Below are positions 8,845 to 16,324 of a stretch of 64,000 nucleotides of DNA, in pieces (position 1 is the first letter of the stretch; every line of letters starts with the position of its first letter). The notes below the pieces were generated by a model. That model was not told the origin of the DNA. It searched no databases and saw only the letters and a list, made by a program, of their open reading frames with translations. The translations under genes and the position numbers were made by a program. The stretch comes from Scybalocola_A sp900557175 (GTDB taxonomy: Bacteria > Bacillota > Clostridia > Lachnospirales > Lachnospiraceae), in the NCBI GenBank assembly GCA_937890745.1, contig CALADH010000073.1, forward strand, positions 1 to 64,000. The letters run 5' to 3'.

Positions 8845-9107
8845 TCATTTTCTGTACACTTTTTGCATGTTTCATCGGTACAGACATCTACAAGAATAAT
8901 GTCCTCCCCAATTTGCTTTACGCACCGCCAACCAATTGTATATTCCTCCTCATGACCGAAAATACCACAGAATTTTGCCGGTCTTGGAATGATGAGCTGA
9001 CATATGCATCCGGTGCATATATCAAAATCAATATCCGCCACAACACCGAGGCGCTGACAGTCCCTTATATTAATTACTTCTTTCTGTCTCAAATCACATA
9101 TTCTCAA
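8841..9107 (-). CDS. YlmC/YmxH family sporulation-associated protein
   Basis: Small PRC-barrel-like protein (88 residues) of the YlmC/YmxH family, which is confined to spore-forming Firmicutes and usually lies beside the sigE-sigG cluster. Recognisable features are MRICDLRQKEVINIRDCQRLG, the VADIDFDICTG barrel strand, IIPRPAKFCGIFGHEEEY and the basic-hydrophobic IGEDIILVDV. The C-terminal CTDETCKKCTEND adds three cysteines, possibly metal binding. Its biochemical role is not established. It lies about 1 kb downstream of sigG, separated from it by the oppositely oriented hisA gene. Confidence 0.88.
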   Translation of the reverse strand: MRICDLRQKEVINIRDCQRLGVVADIDFDICTGCICQLIIPRPAKFCGIFGHEEEYTIGWRCVKQIGEDIILVDVCTDETCKKCTEND

Positions 9108-9212
9108 AATAACACGCCCTGGGGATTGTTTCCTTTTAATCTATCCTATGCGCCCTGACGGCCGGATATACCAAAATTACCTATAGAAACTGAACCATCT
9201 CACATCTTTTTC

Positions 9213-9241
9213 TTTACATTCCCTCCCTGCACATGTATAAT
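9213..9241 (+). promoter_or_regulatory. Sigma-A promoter of the orphan hisA
   Basis: TTTACA (9213-9218), 17-base spacer and a perfect TATAAT (9236-9241), about 45 bases before the hisA ATG. Shows that the gene is a self-contained transcription unit. Confidence 0.72.
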
Positions 9242-9290
9242 CATTGTAACTTTTATGTACACAGATATTTTGAAAACGAGGAGGAAGGTT

Positions 9291-10061
9291 ATGAAATTCC
9301 GGCCATGTATTGATATTCACAACGGCGCCGTCAAACAGATTATCGGCAAAAGTCTTTCCGATGAAAATAGCAGTGCCAATGAAAATTTTGTTTCACAAAA
9401 GGATGCCGCTTACTATGCCCGTCTCTATGAAAAAGACCGGCTGACAGGCGGTCATATGATTTTGCTCAACAAAGCGGGAACAAAAGAATACGAAAAAGAT
9501 GCCGCACTGGCAGCGGCTGCCCTGAAAGCTTATCCCGGCGGTCTTCAGATTGGCGGCGGAATAACAGCCGAAAATGCCAGCCGCTTTCTTTCCATGGGCG
9601 CCTCCCACGTTATTGTGACCTCCTATATATTTCAGGATGGCCGGCTTTTAACCGACAGGCTGACCGCCTTATACGAAGCTGTCGGCAAAAAACATCTCGT
9701 CCTTGATTTAAGCTGCCGAAAAAAAGACGGCTGTTATTATGTTGTCACGAACCGATGGCAAAAATTTACGGACATTATCATGTCCCATGAGACATTACAG
9801 TTTTTTTCATGTTTTTGTGATGAATTTCTCATTCATGCCGTGGATGTGGAAGGGTGCCAGAGCGGCATCGAAGCCGATTTGATCCCGGTTCTTGCCCAAT
9901 GTCCGATTCCTGTCACTTATGCCGGCGGCATTGCCTCAGAGGACGATATTTCACGTCTGAATGCCCTCGGCGGCGGCCGCATCGACTTTACCGTAGGCAG
10001 TGCCTTGGACCTTTTCGGCGGCAATATCGCTTACAAAACGCTTGTGCAAAACTATCACTAA
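9291..10061 (+). CDS. hisA: Eukaryote-type phosphoribosylformimino-AICAR ribotide isomerase (HisA/His6-like)
   Basis: Predicted isomerase of histidine biosynthesis converting ProFAR to PRFAR on a TIM barrel. The start MKFRPCIDIHNG has GAGGAGG upstream. The sequence follows the fungal/plant His6 pattern rather than the usual bacterial HisA: CIDIHNGAVKQIIG, NENFVSQKDAAYYARLY, GGLQIGGGI, ASHVIVTSYIF, LVLDLSCRKKDG, FLIHAVDVEG, VTYAGGI and FTVGSALDLFGG. The putative catalytic aspartates are D8 and that of AVDVEG. It is an orphan: no other his gene is nearby, it runs on the opposite strand and splits sigG from ylmC. This suggests insertion, possibly by transfer. Assignment to the family is firm; its being the only HisA of the cell is unknown. 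Confidence 0.9.
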   Translation: MKFRPCIDIHNGAVKQIIGKSLSDENSSANENFVSQKDAAYYARLYEKDRLTGGHMILLNKAGTKEYEKDAALAAAALKAYPGGLQIGGGITAENASRFLSMGASHVIVTSYIFQDGRLLTDRLTALYEAVGKKHLVLDLSCRKKDGCYYVVTNRWQKFTDIIMSHETLQFFSCFCDEFLIHAVDVEGCQSGIEADLIPVLAQCPIPVTYAGGIASEDDISRLNALGGGRIDFTVGSALDLFGGNIAYKTLVQNYH

Positions 10062-10068
10062 CACCGCC

Positions 10069-10087
10069 GGGGCGCTCACTGCGCCCC
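10069..10087. terminator. Hairpin between convergent hisA and sigG
   Basis: GGGGCGC (10069-10075) pairs with GCGCCCC (10081-10087) around a 5-base loop, 8 bases past the hisA stop. GC-rich and stable, but without a good U-run on either strand. Confidence 0.45.
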
Positions 10088-10141
10088 ACTGAATCAAAAA
10101 GCTTTTGACAACTTTCATGAAAGCAATAACTTTCACACTGT

Positions 10142-10927
10142 TTACCGCGTCAGATAGTTTCGCATACTTTTAAGGGCAGATTTTTCAATACGGGATATCT
10201 GCGCCTGAGAAATTGAAAGCTCTTTGGCCGCCTCCATCTGCGTCTTGCCCTCAAAAAAACGCATTTTTATGATTTTTTCTTCTCTTTCAGGAAGCTTTTC
10301 CATCGCATCCTTAAGCGCAAGATGTTCAACCCAAAGTGCCTCCCCCGTTTTTTTATCACTGACCTGATCCATGATGCAGAGCGTGTCGCCGCCTTCCGTA
10401 TATACCGGCTCGTAGAGAGATACCGGGCTTTGAATGGCATCCATTGCAAAAACAATATCCTCGCTGCTTATTCCGATTTCCTCGGCAAGCTCTGTTAAAG
10501 ATGGTTCTCTGTTGTTTTCACGCATATAAGCTTCCTTTGCATAAATAGCCTTATAGGCTGTATCTCGCAGCGAACGGCTGACACGTATACTATTAAAGTC
10601 TCTCAGGTATCTGCGTATTTCACCGATAATCATCGGACAGGCGTAGGTGGAAAACATGACCTGCTGACTCATGTCAAAATTATCAATAGCCTTAATAAGA
10701 CCGATGCAGCCGACCTGAAATAAGTCATCCACACTCTCGCTGCTGTTTGAGAACCGGCTGATGACACTTAAAACAAGTCTTAAATTACCCTTGATAAAGC
10801 GTTCTCTCGCCCCGGTATCTCCCGCTTTAATCTGACGCATCAGCTTATCCTTCTCATCCTTTGATAGCACCGGAAGCTTTGCTGTATTGACACCGCATAT
10901 TTCAACCTTATATCCTGCCATAATCAT
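10142..10927 (-). CDS. sigG: RNA polymerase sporulation sigma factor SigG
   Basis: Late forespore sigma factor. The 261-residue product starts with the diagnostic SigG peptide KVEICGVNTAKLPVL, then sigma region 2 (DLFQVGCIGLIKAIDNFD, FSTYACPMIIGEIRRYLRD), region 3 and region 4 with the helix-turn-helix MEAAKELSISQAQISRIEKSA. Several start codons are clustered (GTG, ATG, ATG); the middle ATG is given and the true start may differ by two codons. It lies 125 bases downstream of sigE, the standard spoIIGA-sigE-sigG order. I could not identify a convincing sigma-F/G promoter in that gap. Confidence 0.96.
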   Translation of the reverse strand: MIMAGYKVEICGVNTAKLPVLSKDEKDKLMRQIKAGDTGARERFIKGNLRLVLSVISRFSNSSESVDDLFQVGCIGLIKAIDNFDMSQQVMFSTYACPMIIGEIRRYLRDFNSIRVSRSLRDTAYKAIYAKEAYMRENNREPSLTELAEEIGISSEDIVFAMDAIQSPVSLYEPVYTEGGDTLCIMDQVSDKKTGEALWVEHLALKDAMEKLPEREEKIIKMRFFEGKTQMEAAKELSISQAQISRIEKSALKSMRNYLTR

Positions 10928-11052
10928 CACCGACCTGTCTTAAAAGATTTGCGGCCGCATGGAAAATCCCTCTGTACGTACTTTGCCGCTTTATTTAAGC
11001 ATTCTCATATTTATGGCCGGATATACATGGCATTTTATGGGCTTCACAATGA

Positions 11053-11790
11053 TTAGTAAAGCTTCAGCATCTCTTTTTTAAGACGTACAATAATTTTTTT
11101 CTCAAGTCTTGAAATATAAGACTGGGAAATTCCCAAAATCTGCGCGACCTCTTTTTGTGTCTTTTCCCTGCCATCCTTACAGGCAAGTCCGTAACGCAGT
11201 TTTATAATCGTCTGTTCCCGTTTTGAAAGTCTTGAAATTGCTTTATTTAATATTTTTCTGTCAACCTCATCTTCCATATTTTTTGAAACATCATCCTCAT
11301 CGCTGCCTAAAATATCCGACAGCAAAAGTTCATTGCCATCCCAGTCAACATTCAGAGGTTCATCAATAGATACCTCCATCCGAAGCTTGCTGCTGCGGCG
11401 CAGGTACATTAAAATCTCATTCTCGATACATCTCGACGCATAAGTTGCCAGTTTAATATTTTTATCCGGATTAAAAGAATTAATCGCCTTAATAAGCCCG
11501 ATTGTACCGATAGATATTAAATCCTCCACGCCGACGCCTGTATTATCAAACTTCTTTGCAATATAGACAACAAGCCGCAGATTATGTTCAATTAAAAGCG
11601 CCCTGCCGCAGTCTGCCTCATCCGTTTTCAGCATTTTAAGCGCCTTTGCCTCCTCGTCGGCCTCAAGGGGCACCGGTAAAATATTTGTCCCGCCGATATA
11701 AAAAATATCTCCGCCCTTCGGGCATACAACGTGTTTAAAGCCCTGCATTACCTTATACTTAAGATTTGCCGGCACAACTACTTTCATCAT
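11053..11790 (-). CDS. sigE: Sporulation sigma factor SigE precursor (pro-sigma-E)
   Basis: Early mother-cell sigma factor made as an inactive precursor. The 245 residues begin with a pro-sequence of about 30 residues; the expected SpoIIGA cleavage zone is at FYIGGTNILP (30-39). Region 2 (VGVEDLISIGTIGLIKAINSF, LATYASRCIENEILMYLRR) and region 4 (KEVAQILGISQSYISRLEKK) are intact. GGGAGG lies 8 bases before the ATG. It follows spoIIGA by 54 bases; the processing protease and its substrate are thus co-transcribed from the Spo0A-type promoter at 12684-12761. Confidence 0.97.
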   Translation of the reverse strand: MMKVVVPANLKYKVMQGFKHVVCPKGGDIFYIGGTNILPVPLEADEEAKALKMLKTDEADCGRALLIEHNLRLVVYIAKKFDNTGVGVEDLISIGTIGLIKAINSFNPDKNIKLATYASRCIENEILMYLRRSSKLRMEVSIDEPLNVDWDGNELLLSDILGSDEDDVSKNMEDEVDRKILNKAISRLSKREQTIIKLRYGLACKDGREKTQKEVAQILGISQSYISRLEKKIIVRLKKEMLKLY

Positions 11791-11844
11791 CTTTATAACC
11801 TCCCTTAAATTTTGCCTCGCCCCTTTGCGTGCCCTTTTATTGTG

Positions 11845-12675
11845 CTAATTCAGCATATCCGGATGCAGAAGTGCCTGACATCCGCTGCCGATGACGCCCT
11901 CGTAAAGCGCAACATAAACCGGCGCAATATGCACATGAAGCTGCCTGATACAAAGCGACTGCACCAAAAATGCATATAAAATGCCCGATCGCTTTCCGAC
12001 AGAATGAAACGGCACTGCCCTCATCCCCAATACATCCTCTTTTTGAAAATAAGCCTCAATACTGGCCCGCTCAACAAGCATCACCGGTTTTTTACTGACA
12101 GGCTCATAAAGCCGGTTGCCCGTATCAATCAGCGCTCTCAGATGCACACTTTGTCCGTGGATTAAAAGCGTAATATCGGTTTCCCTGATTTCCTGCCGCA
12201 GCCATTTTAAAAACAGACGCATGGCAGCAAACAAAAGCGGGACACCAAGTATTGCCGTAAAAAGTGCCGTTCTTCCTTTTTTATCATAAATTCCGTGGTA
12301 ATTTTGCGAAAAAATGCTGTTTTGAAATGTAAGCTGTTCAAAAACAGAGGTTAAAAAACCTCCTGTAAGAAATGCCATCATGTATAATGTGATAAAATAA
12401 TAAACTTCTTTTTCTATATTTTCTCTTTTAAAAGCAATCCCTATCATGACCGCCGGAAGAATAATATCTCCAAAAATGCTGTAAAGCCACGGCGGCTGCT
12501 TAAAAAAGAACAGGGTGACTGCGCCGGCTGCACCGGCTGCTGCTGCTAAAAGCAGCCTGTATCTCTTTGAAACACCTCTGCATATTTTTTTTACACATAA
12601 AAGCAGAAAAAAGTTCATCAGAAAATTTACAGCAAACTGAATATCTGCATAAAAGTCGTACACCTCCTTATTCAA
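11845..12675 (-). CDS. spoIIGA: Sigma-E processing peptidase SpoIIGA
   Basis: Membrane aspartic protease that cleaves pro-sigma-E after asymmetric septation. The 276-residue protein has about five membrane segments in the first 160 residues (YADIQFAVNFLMNFFLLLC onward) and a C-terminal cytoplasmic domain with the catalytic motif ALIDTGNRLYEP (Asp near residue 184). The start is uncertain: the frame opens with TTG at 12675, but the strong AAGGAGG sequence lies inside the first codons, so translation could begin a few codons later, just before YDFYADI. Followed by sigE. Confidence 0.93.
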   Translation of the reverse strand: MNKEVYDFYADIQFAVNFLMNFFLLLCVKKICRGVSKRYRLLLAAAAGAAGAVTLFFFKQPPWLYSIFGDIILPAVMIGIAFKRENIEKEVYYFITLYMMAFLTGGFLTSVFEQLTFQNSIFSQNYHGIYDKKGRTALFTAILGVPLLFAAMRLFLKWLRQEIRETDITLLIHGQSVHLRALIDTGNRLYEPVSKKPVMLVERASIEAYFQKEDVLGMRAVPFHSVGKRSGILYAFLVQSLCIRQLHVHIAPVYVALYEGVIGSGCQALLHPDMLN

Positions 12676-12683
12676 TTTCCATT

Positions 12684-12761
12684 ATTATACAGCCTGACCG
12701 CCAAATAATTTGTCAAAAGACGTCCCCGTAAAGGAAAATTATTTTTGGCAAATTCGACAGA
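12684..12761 (-). promoter_or_regulatory. spoIIG-type promoter with two Spo0A boxes
   Basis: Minus-strand TTGACA (12711-12716) and TATAAT (12684-12689) are both perfect but separated by 21 bases instead of 17. Overlapping the -35 on the other strand is TTTGTCAAA (12709-12717), a full match to the Spo0A box TTTGNCRAA. A second box, TCTGTCGAA with a perfect TGTCGAA core (12753-12761), lies 36 bases further upstream. An over-long spacer plus Spo0A sites is the known design of the Bacillus subtilis spoIIG promoter, where phosphorylated Spo0A repositions sigma-A polymerase. Confidence 0.8.
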
Positions 12762-12798
12762 GACACTATATTTAAAAATTCGGCGAGATAACCTATTC

Positions 12799-12842
12799 AA
12801 AAAAGCCGCCGAAGATACTTTCGTATCCACGACGGCTTTTAT
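12799..12842 (-). terminator. Rho-independent terminator after ftsZ
   Basis: AAAAGCCGTCG and CGGCGGCTTTTTT form a stem around a middle AT-rich part, followed by a U-run on the minus strand. It ends the division cluster before the spoIIG promoter. Confidence 0.85.
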
Positions 12843-12853
12843 ATGATTTTAAA

Positions 12854-13966
12854 TTACTTTTTCTGTAAAAAGCTAGGAATCTGTAATGTACTTTCACGTC
12901 TCGGTGAGAATGTCGGCTGTGCTGTCGTCTGGCTTCTGAAAGCTGTGCTTGCTGAACCTGTAAATCCAGGTCTCTCAGCTTTCTTTGCATAGCCTGTATC
13001 CTGTCCTGCGCTTGCCTGCTCCTCAAGACCTGTTGCAATGACAGTAATTCTGGCTGTATCTGCCTCAGACTCGTCATACATCGCACCAAAGATAATATTT
13101 GCAGACTCGCCTGCAAGCTCCTCAACATAAGTTGCAGCTTCATTCGCCTCAATAAGTCCGATATCACCTGAAATATTGATAATGATATCTGTAGCGCCCT
13201 CGATTGTTGTCTCAAGCAGAGGACTTGTGATTGCCTGCTTTACAGCGTCGATAGCCTTGTCATCACCGTGACCTTCACCGATACCGATATGGGCAATGCC
13301 TTTATCTTTCATAACTGTCTGAATATCTGCAAAGTCAAGGTTAATTAAACCAGGAAGGTTGATAAGGTCTGTGATCCCCTGAACACCCTGCTGTAATACT
13401 TCGTCAGCCTTCTTTAATGCTTCCGGCATAGATGTTCTTCTGTCAACGATTTCAAGAAGCTTATCGTTTGGAATAACGATTAATGTATCTACGCTTTCTT
13501 TTAACTTTTCGATACCTGAGTTTGCATTAGCCATACGCTGTTTTGCCTCAAATCTGAAAGGCTTTGTCACAACGCCGACAGTTAAAATGCCCATCTCTTT
13601 AGCGATACTTGCAACAACCGGTGCAGCACCTGTACCTGTTCCGCCGCCCATACCGCATGTAACGAATACCATATCGGCACCTTTGATCAATTCTGTTAAA
13701 TCTTCAACACTTTCCTCTGCAGCCTTTGCGCCAACTTCTGGCTTAGCGCCCGCACCAAGACCTTTTGTCAGCTTCTCGCCGATCTGAACAAGCTTAGTTG
13801 CTTTACAGAGCTGAAGCGCCTGTTTATCTGTATTCACACCGACGAATTCCACGCCGACAATACTTTCTTCAACCATGCGGTTTACTGCGTTGTTGCCGGC
13901 ACCACCGACACCAATAACTAAAATTTTTGCTGCTGCGTCCATTTCATTTGTCTTTATCTCAAGCAA
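12854..13966 (-). CDS. ftsZ: Cell division protein FtsZ
   Basis: Tubulin-like GTPase that forms the division ring. The 370-residue protein has the nucleotide-binding start VIGVGGAGNNAVNRM, the tubulin signature GGGTGTGAAP, the T7-loop region with NLDFADI, a short linker and the C-terminal peptide IPSFLQKK that binds FtsA/SepF-type anchors. It starts at a TTG with AAAGGAGG eight bases upstream. Its own promoter lies in the ftsQ-ftsZ gap and a terminator follows, so it can be expressed apart from the rest of the cluster. Confidence 0.98.
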   Translation of the reverse strand: MLEIKTNEMDAAAKILVIGVGGAGNNAVNRMVEESIVGVEFVGVNTDKQALQLCKATKLVQIGEKLTKGLGAGAKPEVGAKAAEESVEDLTELIKGADMVFVTCGMGGGTGTGAAPVVASIAKEMGILTVGVVTKPFRFEAKQRMANANSGIEKLKESVDTLIVIPNDKLLEIVDRRTSMPEALKKADEVLQQGVQGITDLINLPGLINLDFADIQTVMKDKGIAHIGIGEGHGDDKAIDAVKQAITSPLLETTIEGATDIIINISGDIGLIEANEAATYVEELAGESANIIFGAMYDESEADTARITVIATGLEEQASAGQDTGYAKKAERPGFTGSASTAFRSQTTAQPTFSPRRESTLQIPSFLQKK

Positions 13967-14016
13967 GGGTACTTCCTCCTTTAATATTAATTGCCCTATT
14001 GACTTACTTAGTATAT

Positions 14017-14045
14017 ATAATATCGTTTTTTTTTAAAATAATCAA
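14017..14045 (-). promoter_or_regulatory. Promoter of ftsZ
   Basis: TTGATT (14040-14045), 17-base spacer including a run of nine A residues, and TATTAT (14017-14022). Placed directly after the ftsQ stop. Confidence 0.6.
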
Positions 14046-14048
14046 CTA

Positions 14049-14987
14049 CTATTTGCTATCTTTTGAAAAAATTATATTTTGTTTTGTCGAATCGTAATCT
14101 TCAAGCAGTAAAGTGCCGCCCTCCAAAAGAACCTCCTGTGATTTCAGTTCATTATAGGCCGTCAGCTTATCTTCAAGATTTCTGCAAAGCCCAAGCTTTA
14201 CCGTGAGCGAATCTTTTGAAAATGAAAATGTACCGTCCGATGCACAGGAAATTGCGTCCGCTTCCACATCATACTGCTGCATGGAAAGCGCCAGCTTAAG
14301 CAGATCATCAAACTGACCGGCATCCTCCACCGGGAGCTTTTCATTAAGCTTTATTGCACCATTCATTGCAAGTCCTGTAATCACCGGAATATTTTCACGG
14401 GCCGCCGTCGAACTTTCCGCCACATTGCCTTCATTATCAAAAAACATATAAGTACCGTTGTCTTCCACCGCGCCGATAATAATCTTTTCTGTCACTTCAA
14501 CCTTCAGTGTTCCCGGACTTTGAATACTTACCGAAATTTTATTAATAAACGGGATGCCCTCTATCACCGGCTCCCTGTTTTTCCAAAAAAGCAAAAGCGT
14601 ATTTTTCATGCTGTCATCATAATGGATAAAGCTTAAAATTTCCTCATCCGAATAATATTCATTGCCATCTACCGTGACATTTTGGAGTTTAAAACCAAAG
14701 ACAACAATCACTGTCAGCACTGTCACAACCCCGACAAAAATACTTGTTTTTTTCAGAATACGAACCCAAAGCCTGTGTTCGCGGCGCTTTCTGTGAGGTC
14801 TTTGTCTGTGCACATGCTCCCCGGTCTGTCTTTGTTCTTCTTCATCTTTATCATCTTCTTCCTGCAATTTATCCGGTTCATACTCCCGGCTTAAATCACC
14901 GGCATAAAGAACCTCCTCCAGATCAATGTCTTCCGGTTCCCTTACCATTGTGTTTTTTTCTTTCTCTAACTGTACTTCATCTTTCAT
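14049..14987 (-). CDS. ftsQ: Cell division protein FtsQ/DivIB
   Basis: Bitopic divisome protein that bridges the FtsL/FtsI complex. With the start at MKDEVQ (5 bases after the murA stop, AGGG upstream) it has 312 residues: a long acidic then basic cytoplasmic tail (KDEEEQRQTGEHVHRQRPHR), one membrane segment (FVGVVTVLTVIVVFGF) and a POTRA domain beginning LQNVTVDGNEYYSDEEIL, followed by the beta domain. An alternative in-frame start 27 bases upstream overlaps murA. The charged N-terminal tail is longer than in Bacillus DivIB. Confidence 0.9.
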   Translation of the reverse strand: MKDEVQLEKEKNTMVREPEDIDLEEVLYAGDLSREYEPDKLQEEDDKDEEEQRQTGEHVHRQRPHRKRREHRLWVRILKKTSIFVGVVTVLTVIVVFGFKLQNVTVDGNEYYSDEEILSFIHYDDSMKNTLLLFWKNREPVIEGIPFINKISVSIQSPGTLKVEVTEKIIIGAVEDNGTYMFFDNEGNVAESSTAARENIPVITGLAMNGAIKLNEKLPVEDAGQFDDLLKLALSMQQYDVEADAISCASDGTFSFSKDSLTVKLGLCRNLEDKLTAYNELKSQEVLLEGGTLLLEDYDSTKQNIIFSKDSK

Positions 14988-14991
14988 TGCA

Positions 14992-16260
14992 TTACCCTGT
15001 CTTTCTTTCCTCAATCTGCGCTCCGAGTATTTTCATATCCCTGCGGATATCCTCATACCCTCTTTGTATATAGATGGAGTCGTTAATAACTGTATCACCT
15101 TCTGCCGCCAGACCTGCGATCACAAGAGCTGCACCGCCGCGCAAATCTCTGGCACATACATTCGTGCCCGTAAGCGCTGCCCTGCCTTGTATCACAGCCC
15201 GGTTATTTTCTATAAGTATATCCGCACCCATCTTCACAAGTTCCTCCGCCGTTTTGAACCGATCCTCAAACACAGTTTCTGTCATATGGCTGACACCCTT
15301 TGCAAAACAAAGACATGCCATAATCTGCGACTGCATATCCGTCGGAAAGCCGGGAAACGGGCGCGTATAAATACTATCCACATTTCCAAGTAAATGAGGT
15401 CCTATGACTCTCACTCTCTTATTTTGAATCACAATGCCGCAGCCCATCTCTGCCAGAACCTGCAGCACCGCTTTTAAATCATGAGCCCATATGTCCCAAA
15501 GCTGCACATCGCCGGCTGTCACCGCCGCTGCCGCCATATATGTGCCTGCGACAATCCTGTCGGAGGCAAGCATATATTCTGTTTCTTTTAAACTTTTTAC
15601 GCCATAAATGACAAGCTTTGAAGTTCCCATACCATGAATATCCGCACCCATTTTATTAAGCATAAGACACAGCTCAATAATTTCAGGCTCCTTTGCGGCA
15701 TTTTCAATCACCGTCATTCCTGATGCCAAAACAGAAGCAAGCACAATATTTTCTGTTGTCCCCACACTCGGATACGGCAGCTTATGTGCGGCTGCATGCA
15801 AAGACTTTGCAGAAGCATATATGCGTCTCCCAAAAACAGACACTTTGCAGCCCATGCGTTCAAAAGCTGCAAGATGAAAATCAAGCGGGCGTCTGCCTAT
15901 CACGCAGCCGCCCGGATACGGAATACTGACCTCGCCAAACCGGGCAAGCAGCGCTCCCATCAAAAAAACGGACGAGCGCATTCTGAGACCGAAGCGCTCT
16001 GAAATGTCTCTGCCGTCCATCTGTGATGCATCAATACGCACACCGCCGCCTTCCCACCGGATAAAGCAGCCGAGACTTTCTAAAATTTCAAGCATACAGT
16101 CCACATCTGTAATTTTCGGGCAATGATAAAGCATCGTTGTCCCACGGTTTAATACTGCTGCCGCAAGCATCGGCAGAGCCGCGTTTTTGGAGCCCTGTAT
16201 CCGCAAATCGCCTTTTAAGCTGTGACCGCCGCTAACGACCAATGATGTCACTAAAGACAC
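14992..16260 (-). CDS. murA: UDP-N-acetylglucosamine 1-carboxyvinyltransferase (MurA)
   Basis: First committed step of peptidoglycan synthesis, transferring enolpyruvate to UDP-GlcNAc; target of fosfomycin. The 422-residue EPSP-synthase-fold enzyme has the substrate lysine in QGSKNAALP and the catalytic cysteine C119 in the flexible loop YPGGCVIGRRPLDFH. Firmicutes often have two MurA paralogues; this one sits in the division cluster where murG is usually found. It follows ftsW by 64 bases and touches ftsQ, so it is translated within the same operon. Confidence 0.96.
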   Translation of the reverse strand: MSLVTSLVVSGGHSLKGDLRIQGSKNAALPMLAAAVLNRGTTMLYHCPKITDVDCMLEILESLGCFIRWEGGGVRIDASQMDGRDISERFGLRMRSSVFLMGALLARFGEVSIPYPGGCVIGRRPLDFHLAAFERMGCKVSVFGRRIYASAKSLHAAAHKLPYPSVGTTENIVLASVLASGMTVIENAAKEPEIIELCLMLNKMGADIHGMGTSKLVIYGVKSLKETEYMLASDRIVAGTYMAAAAVTAGDVQLWDIWAHDLKAVLQVLAEMGCGIVIQNKRVRVIGPHLLGNVDSIYTRPFPGFPTDMQSQIMACLCFAKGVSHMTETVFEDRFKTAEELVKMGADILIENNRAVIQGRAALTGTNVCARDLRGGAALVIAGLAAEGDTVINDSIYIQRGYEDIRRDMKILGAQIEERKTG

Positions 16261-16324
16261 CTCCTACCGGACGAATATATACCAGTATATGCGCCGGCAA
16301 AAAATAAGTGACTCATTTTTAAAG

